Shown here: positions 6,371 to 10,156 of the stretch, one piece after another | How positions within the stretch are numbered: position 1 is the stretch's first letter | Layout: the number at the start of each line of letters is the position of its first letter | NCBI GenBank assembly: GCA_028291445.1 | Contig: JAQGIA010000640.1 | Span: forward strand, 1 to 10,156 | Reading direction: 5' to 3' | Length of the DNA stretch: 10,156 bases | Origin: Belnapia sp. | GTDB lineage: Bacteria > Pseudomonadota > Alphaproteobacteria > Acetobacterales > Acetobacteraceae | Position numbers and translations under genes: made by a program | The notes under the pieces: generated by a model | Told to the model about the DNA's origin: nothing | What the model saw: only the letters and a program-made list of their open reading frames with translations | Database searches by the model: none

Positions 6371-6949
6371 ATGATCCTGCTGCGCCACGGGCAAAGCGAG
6401 TTCAATCTCCACTTCACCGCCACCAAGCGGGACCCCGGCATCCCCGACCCGAAGTTGACCGAGCTCGGCCACGAGCAGGCGGAAGCGGCGGCACTCGCCC
6501 TGGCCGGCGAGAACATCACCCGCATCATCGCCTCGCCCTATACAAGGGCCTTGCAGACCGCGGCGCCGATCGCCCGCCAGCGCGGCCTGCCCATCACGGT
6601 GACGCCGGTGGTGCGCGAACGCTATGCCTTTTCCTGCGACATCGGCTCGCCCCGCACCACGCTCGGCCTCGCCTTCCCCGAGGTGGAGCTGACCCATATC
6701 GACGAGATCTGGTGGCCGGCGATCGAGGAGCCGGACCATCAGATCGAAGCCCGCGCCCGGCTGTTCCGGGCCGAGATGGCAGCCCTGCCGGAATGGCGCG
6801 ACACCCTCGTCGTCTCCCACTGGGGCTTCATCCTGGCGATGACCGGTGAGCGGGTGATGAACGGCGACTGGCTGCGCTGCGACCCGACCGGCCCGGTGCC
6901 GGCGGCGATCCAGTGGCGCCTGCCGCATGCGACCGCCGCCAAGCCCTGA
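6371..6949 (+). CDS. Histidine phosphatase (phosphoglycerate mutase-like) family protein
   Basis: 192 residues from the ATG at 6371. The RHG signature sits at the very N-terminus (MILLRHGQSEFN: R5, H6 the phosphohistidine nucleophile, G7). The other pocket residues are R59 in ASPYTRALQTA, E83 in VVRERYAF as the likely acid, and H150 in VVSHWGF. This is the branch-1 histidine phosphatase superfamily, cytoplasmic enzymes that hydrolyse or transfer phosphate on small metabolites or phosphoproteins; members include SixA, CobC and PhoE, and the substrate here is unknown. An in-frame ATG at 6233 would add 46 low-complexity residues; I reject it because family members begin a few residues before RHG. 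The ribosome binding site at 6371 is weak (CGGAACC). secB begins 32 nt downstream on the same strand, so the two are probably co-transcribed. Confidence 0.85.
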   Translation: MILLRHGQSEFNLHFTATKRDPGIPDPKLTELGHEQAEAAALALAGENITRIIASPYTRALQTAAPIARQRGLPITVTPVVRERYAFSCDIGSPRTTLGLAFPEVELTHIDEIWWPAIEEPDHQIEARARLFRAEMAALPEWRDTLVVSHWGFILAMTGERVMNGDWLRCDPTGPVPAAIQWRLPHATAAKP

Positions 6950-6981
6950 TCCCGACACCGACCCACTCCGAAAGGCGCCCC

Positions 6982-7494
6982 ATGTCCGACCTGCCCCCCT
7001 CGGCTCCTTCCTCCCCGGCCCCGCCGCTGCCCAATGGCGACGCCGGCCCGCCGCAGGGCCCGCTGGTGCTCAACCTGCAATACACCAAGGACCTGTCCTT
7101 CGAGGTGCCCGGCGCGCCGGAGATCTTCGCCACCCTGCGCGAGCAGCCGCGCGTCGACCTGCAACTGGATGTCCAGGCCCGGCCGATCCAGGAAGGCGGA
7201 AACGTCTTCGAGGTCTCGTTGCAGATCCGCGCCGATGCCCAGGCGGATGGCGCCGCCTGCTTCATCGCCGAGCTGGTCTACTGCGGCATCTTCACCATCA
7301 ACGTCCCGCAGGACCAGCTCGAGCCGGTGCTGCTGGTCGAATGCCCGCGCCTGCTGTTTCCCTTCGCCCGCAACATCCTGGCCGACGTGACCCGCGACGG
7401 CGGCTTCCCGCCGGTGATGCTGTCGCCGATCGACTTCGTCGCGCTCTGGCAGTCACGCCGGGGCAGCGAAGCCGCGGTCGCCGGTATCGCCTGA
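6982..7494 (+). CDS. secB: Protein-export chaperone SecB
   Basis: 170 residues. SecB forms a cytoplasmic tetramer that keeps precursor proteins unfolded and hands them to SecA. Family features: LVLNLQYTKDLSFEVPGAPEIF (about 30-51), LDVQARPIQEGGNVFEVSLQIRADA, AELVYCGIFTINVPQDQLEPVLLVECPRLLFPFARNILADVTRDGGFPPVMLSPIDFVALW, where CPRLLFPFAR, the GGFPP loop and the LxPIDF strand are diagnostic. The first 28 residues are a Ser/Pro/Ala-rich tail usual in alphaproteobacteria. The ATG at 6982 is preceded by AAAGG at a good distance; an upstream in-frame start at 6913 would overlap the phosphatase and adds nothing SecB-like. Its proximity to tim44 on the opposite strand is also seen in related genomes. 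A hairpin at 7554-7580 may end its transcript. Confidence 0.95.
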   Translation: MSDLPPSAPSSPAPPLPNGDAGPPQGPLVLNLQYTKDLSFEVPGAPEIFATLREQPRVDLQLDVQARPIQEGGNVFEVSLQIRADAQADGAACFIAELVYCGIFTINVPQDQLEPVLLVECPRLLFPFARNILADVTRDGGFPPVMLSPIDFVALWQSRRGSEAAVAGIA

Positions 7495-7551
7495 GCGCCA
7501 GCGGCCATCTGCACCGCTGAGCGCCAGCGATCGCGGCATCGCTGAGCGCCA
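7491..7551 (+). repeat. Three short direct repeats at the end of secB
   Basis: The decamer CTGAGCGCCA occurs at 7491-7500, 7517-7526 and 7542-7551, at spacings of 26 and 25 nt. The first two copies share three more bases (GCG). The first copy contains the secB stop codon TGA, so the array looks like a duplication of the gene's very end. Sequence between the copies is only loosely similar. It is too short to be a CRISPR array. It could be slipped-strand duplication debris or a protein-binding array. Confidence 0.6.
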
Positions 7552-7553
7552 CC

Positions 7554-7580
7554 CGCTGCGGGGCCTGGGTGCCCGCAGCG
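7554..7580 (+). terminator. Terminator-like hairpin downstream of secB
   Basis: A perfect 9-bp stem (CGCTGCGGG, 9-nt loop, CCCGCAGCG) lies 60 nt after the secB stop and is followed by ATTTCATTCC, a weak T-containing tail rather than a true U-run. It is well placed to end the phosphatase-secB transcript before the polysaccharide genes. It may work only partly, or with Rho. The stem is real; the terminator function is inferred. Confidence 0.45.
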
Positions 7581-7739
7581 ATTTCATTCCCGCGTGCGCC
7601 GGGCCTGCGCGCAGCCTTCATGCGACGTGCAGCCCAGCTATTTTCCTTCCTTCGGTTGTTTTGCCCTGGCAATTGCATCACCCACTTCGTAACGTTCCGT
7701 TATCGGTACGGTCCAATATGGAAACGAAGGTGGTCCTGC
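7581..7739 (+). promoter_or_regulatory. Lower-GC leader/promoter region of the aminotransferase-glycosyltransferase operon
   Basis: Base composition drops clearly in 7640-7730 compared with the flanking genes, as expected for a promoter. A short perfect dyad TAACG, TTC, CGTTA occupies 7690-7702. TTGCAT at about 7674 and CGTTAT about 19 nt later is a poor sigma-70 match, so no promoter is called. AAGGTGG at about 7726-7732 is the probable ribosome binding site for the ATG at 7740. The upstream in-frame extension to 7569 is possible on paper but looks non-coding. Confidence 0.35.
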
Positions 7740-9068
7740 ATGCCCGATGCCAGGGTTCTCCCGAACGCCCCTCCCGTCCTGCGCTTCCCGGTCCTGACCG
7801 CCGCCGCCGCGAACCGCGCCCCTGCCAGGCGCACCGCCCTATCGGCCCCGGTGCCAACCCTTGCGCCAACCCCTGCGCCAGCCGCTGCGCCAGCCCCTGC
7901 GGCGACCGCCGCGCCCGCCCCGGCACCAAGCGTCGCAACAGCGGGACCCATCCTGCTCTCCCCGCCGCATCTCACCGGACGCGAGCTCAGCAGCCTCGCC
8001 GCCACGCTCGAGTCCGGCTGGGTCGCGCCGGCCGGGCCGATGCCCGCCGCCTTCGAGGCGGCGCTGGCCGAGGCCACCGGCCTGCCGCATGTCCTGGCCG
8101 TCGCCTCCGGCACCGCCGCGCTGCACCTCGGCTACCACTGCCTCGGCATCGTCCCGGGTGACGAGGTCTGGACCGCGACCCTCACCTATGTCGCCACCAT
8201 CGCCCCGGCGGTGCAGATGGGCGCCCGGCCGCGCTTCCTCGACGTGGCGGCGGACAGCTGGACCCTCGACCCCAACCTGCTGGAACGCGAACTGGCCCGC
8301 GCCGCCCGCCGCGGCCGGCTGCCGCGCGCCGTGGTGCCGGTGGATTTGTTCGGCCAATGCGCCGAGCTGGAGGCCATCCGCGCCCTGTGCGAGCGCTGGG
8401 GCGTCGCCGTGCTCAGCGACAGCGCCGAGGCGCTGGGCGCCACCCAGCATGGCCGCAAGGCCGGACAGGGCGCCCGGCTGGCGGCCTTCAGCTTCAACGG
8501 CAACAAGATCATCACCGCCGGCGGCGGCGGCGCGCTGGCCTCGGCCGATGCCGGGCTGATCGCCCAGGCGCGCGGCCTGGCCAACCAGGCGAAGCAGCCG
8601 GCGCCGCACTATCAGCATGAGACGACCGGCTTCTCCTACGGCCTCTCCTCGCTGCTCGCCGCCGTCGGCCTGGTCCAACTCGGCGCGCTGGAGGCCAGGG
8701 TGGCTGCCCGCCGGGTCATCTTCGCAACCTACCGGGACGGCCTCGCCGGCCTGCCCGGTCTCGCCTTCATGCCCGAACCGGCCTGGAGCCGCGGCACCCG
8801 CTGGTTGAGCGTCCTCACCCTGGACCCCGCCCAGGGCGCCCCCAGCCGTGATGCCGCCCGCGCCGCCCTCACCGCCGCCGGGATCGAGACCCGCCCGGTC
8901 TGGAAGCCGATGCACCTGCAACCGGCCTTCCGCCGCGCCGGCCGGGCCGGCGGCGCGGTCGCCGCCGGGCTGTTCGACCAGGGGCTCTGCCTGCCCTCGG
9001 GCAGCAGCCTCGCCCCGGCGCAGCAGCGTCGGGTCATCGAGACGCTGCGCGCCGCCTGGCCAGCGTGA
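7740..9068 (+). CDS. DegT/DnrJ/EryC1/StrS family PLP-dependent sugar aminotransferase
   Basis: 442 residues. The catalytic domain starts at about residue 70 (ILLSPPHLTGRELSSLAATL). SSGTAALHL-type PLP contacts are seen in VASGTAALHLGYH (121-133), DEVWTATLTYVAT follows, then the PLP-ring aspartate D227 in SDSAEALGAT and the Schiff-base lysine K256 in FSFNGNKIITAGGGG. Family members (PglE, EpsN, WecE type) transfer an amino group from glutamate to a nucleotide 4-keto- or 3-keto-sugar. All catalytic residues are present. The first ~68 residues are an unusual Pro/Ala-rich tail, partly built from a 12-bp repeat, lacking in typical members of about 370-390 residues. The ATG at 7740 is chosen for its AAGGTGG site; a start at 7569 would lengthen the tail further. 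It is followed after 9 nt by a glycosyltransferase, pointing to surface polysaccharide or glycoconjugate synthesis. Confidence 0.88.
   Translation: MPDARVLPNAPPVLRFPVLTAAAANRAPARRTALSAPVPTLAPTPAPAAAPAPAATAAPAPAPSVATAGPILLSPPHLTGRELSSLAATLESGWVAPAGPMPAAFEAALAEATGLPHVLAVASGTAALHLGYHCLGIVPGDEVWTATLTYVATIAPAVQMGARPRFLDVAADSWTLDPNLLERELARAARRGRLPRAVVPVDLFGQCAELEAIRALCERWGVAVLSDSAEALGATQHGRKAGQGARLAAFSFNGNKIITAGGGGALASADAGLIAQARGLANQAKQPAPHYQHETTGFSYGLSSLLAAVGLVQLGALEARVAARRVIFATYRDGLAGLPGLAFMPEPAWSRGTRWLSVLTLDPAQGAPSRDAARAALTAAGIETRPVWKPMHLQPAFRRAGRAGGAVAAGLFDQGLCLPSGSSLAPAQQRRVIETLRAAWPA
7854..7901 (+). repeat. 12-bp tandem repeat (4 copies) coding for a Pro/Ala tail
   Basis: Four head-to-tail 12-mers, CCAACCCTTGCG, CCAACCCCTGCG, CCAGCCGCTGCG and CCAGCCCCTGCG, differ by one to three bases. 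In frame they encode PTLA, PTPA, PAAA and PAPA within the N-terminal extension of the aminotransferase (residues 39-54). A degenerate continuation rich in Ala-Pro follows to about 7930. Because the unit is a multiple of three, copy number can change without shifting the frame. Confidence 0.85.
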
Positions 9069-9077
9069 AGGCCTCGC

Positions 9078-10156
9078 TTGCGCATCCTGTACCTGCACCA
9101 GCATTTCTCCACCCCGGCAGGCGCCACGGCGACGCGCAGCTTCGCCATGGCGCAAGCGCTGGCGGCGCGCGGCCATGCGGTCACCATCGCCTGCGGCCAG
9201 TATGCCGGGGCGGTCACCGGCCTCGCCGGCGACTTCCAACACGGCCTGACCGGCGCCTGGCGGGCCGGGCCGGTGGGCGGCTTCCGGGTGGTGGAATTCG
9301 CCATCCCCTGCGGCAATCGCCAGCCGCTGGCGGCTCGGGCCGGCGCCTTTCTGCGCTATGCCGGCCAGGCCACGCGGCTGGCGCTGCGCGGCCGCTGGGA
9401 CGTCGCCATCGCCAGTTCCACCCCGCTCAGCGTCGCCCTGCCGGCGCTGGCCGCCCGACGGCTGCGCGCCCTGCCCTTCGTCTTCGAAATCCGCGACCCC
9501 TGGCCGGAGCTGCCCCGCGCCATGGGCATCGGCTCGCCGTGGATGTGGGCGGCGATGGACCGGCTGGCCGATGCCGCCTGCCGCCGCGCCGCCGCCGTGG
9601 TGGCGCTGTCCGAAGGCATGGCGGAGACCGCCCTGGCGCATGGCGCCGCCCCGGCGACCCTGCAGGTGCTGCCCAATGGCAGCGACCTCGACCTGTTCGG
9701 CCCGCATATCCGCCCCTGGCGACCGGATGGCATCCCGGCCAATGCGGTGCTCGCGGTCTATGCCGGGGCGCATGGCCCGGCGAATGGGCTGGACCAGCTG
9801 CTGCAAGCCGCTGCCGTGCTGCGGGCCGGCGGCTCCAGCCTGGTGCTGCTGCTGGTCGGCGAGGGGGCGGAGAAGCCCCGGCTCATCGCCACTGCCCGCG
9901 CCGCCGGGCTGGATTCGCGGGTGCCGGGCAATATCCGCTTCCTCGACCCGCTGCCCAAGCCGCGGCTCGCCGCGCTGCTCGCCGGCAGCGACATCGGCGT
10001 GCAATCCCTGGCCCCGGTGCCGGCCTTCGCCGAATGGACCGCGCCGAACAAGCTGATGGACTACCTCGCCGCCGGGCTGCCGGTGGTGGCCAACCTCGGC
10101 GGCCGGGCGGCCCGGCTGCTGGCCGATGGCCCCTGCGGCATCGCCACGCCGCCGGG
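9078..10156 (+). CDS. Glycosyltransferase family 4 protein (WbuB-like), 3' end outside the window
   Basis: About 359 codons are visible and the frame is open to the window end. The start is a TTG at 9078, reading LRILYLHQHFSTPAG, preceded by GAAGG with 6 nt spacing. The aminotransferase TGA at 9066-9068 is in the same frame, and TTG is the first possible start after it; the next ATG would delete the N-terminal nucleotide-fold strand. GT-B/GT4 features are TRSFAMAQALAARGHAVTIAC (20-39), FEIRDPWPELP (136-146), VVALSEGM (174-181), LPNGSDLDLF (198-207), LLLVGEGAEKPRL (257-269), and the donor site APNKLMDYLAAGLPVV (322-337). The order matches WbuB-like enzymes, cytoplasmic or membrane-associated transferases that add a sugar from a nucleotide donor to a lipid-linked glycan. 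It probably uses or follows the amino sugar made by the preceding gene. Donor and acceptor are unknown. Confidence 0.88.
   Translation, partial: MRILYLHQHFSTPAGATATRSFAMAQALAARGHAVTIACGQYAGAVTGLAGDFQHGLTGAWRAGPVGGFRVVEFAIPCGNRQPLAARAGAFLRYAGQATRLALRGRWDVAIASSTPLSVALPALAARRLRALPFVFEIRDPWPELPRAMGIGSPWMWAAMDRLADAACRRAAAVVALSEGMAETALAHGAAPATLQVLPNGSDLDLFGPHIRPWRPDGIPANAVLAVYAGAHGPANGLDQLLQAAAVLRAGGSSLVLLLVGEGAEKPRLIATARAAGLDSRVPGNIRFLDPLPKPRLAALLAGSDIGVQSLAPVPAFAEWTAPNKLMDYLAAGLPVVANLGGRAARLLADGPCGIATPP

Noticed and set aside
7491..7580. Possible mini-CRISPR or repeat-spacer array
   Set aside because: Repeats are only 10-13 nt with about 13-15-nt gaps, and there are no cas genes nearby.
7569..7739. 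57-residue upstream extension of the aminotransferase frame
   Set aside because: It starts inside the terminator-like hairpin, runs through the AT-richer leader, and the 7740 start has a better ribosome binding site.
7839..10004. 721-codon open frame on the minus strand
   Set aside because: It lies wholly antisense to the aminotransferase and glycosyltransferase, is dominated by Gly/Arg/Ala/Gln, and has no recognisable domain. In roughly 70% GC DNA the complement of a real gene often stays open.

Overview
The window is very GC-rich (roughly 70% by eye), densely coded and full of long antisense shadow ORFs. Gene content and order point to an alphaproteobacterium, most likely an Acetobacteraceae/Roseomonas-type member of the Rhodospirillales. 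The main clues are a TimA/Tim44-like gene next to mltA, secB close by on the other strand, and an ABC substrate-binding protein of the branched-chain amino acid type. The taxonomic call is an inference; no rRNA or other marker gene is present.

Layout. (1) Bases 1-482 (+) are the 3' end of a periplasmic ABC substrate-binding protein gene, broken by an in-frame TAA at 204-206. (2) After a 152-bp spacer with two 21-bp dyads, 635-1816 (+) encodes a phytanoyl-CoA dioxygenase family enzyme. (3) From 6149 down to 1821 lies a six-gene minus-strand run: Tim44-like adaptor, MltA lytic transglycosylase, LutA-type cysteine-rich (CCG) protein, PF10014-type 2-oxoglutarate/Fe(II) dioxygenase, dCMP deaminase-like protein, and an NAD(P)H-dependent FMN reductase. 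Two junctions are 4-base start/stop overlaps (ATGA, GTGA), tim44 and mltA overlap by 56-74 nt, and the other gaps are 56 and 32 nt. (4) Diverging from tim44 are a histidine phosphatase (6371-6949) and secB (6982-7494) on the plus strand. (5) After a 245-bp spacer with a short triple repeat and a terminator-like hairpin, a polysaccharide or glycoconjugate cluster begins: a DegT/DnrJ/EryC1/StrS aminotransferase with a Pro/Ala-rich N-terminal extension (7740-9068), then a family 4 glycosyltransferase (TTG start 9078) that runs off the window end.

How the genes work together. tim44, mltA and secB are envelope and export housekeeping genes. The coupled lutA-dioxygenase-deaminase trio looks metabolic and has no obvious textbook pathway; LutA is without its usual LutB/LutC partners here. 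The aminotransferase and glycosyltransferase probably make and add an amino sugar during surface polysaccharide synthesis. I see no tRNA, rRNA, CRISPR array, insertion sequence or phage gene. No clearly new defence or mobile system is visible. The items most worth a second look are the unusual operon, the broken transporter gene, the perfect dyad upstream of the PhyH gene and the repeat-built extension of the aminotransferase.
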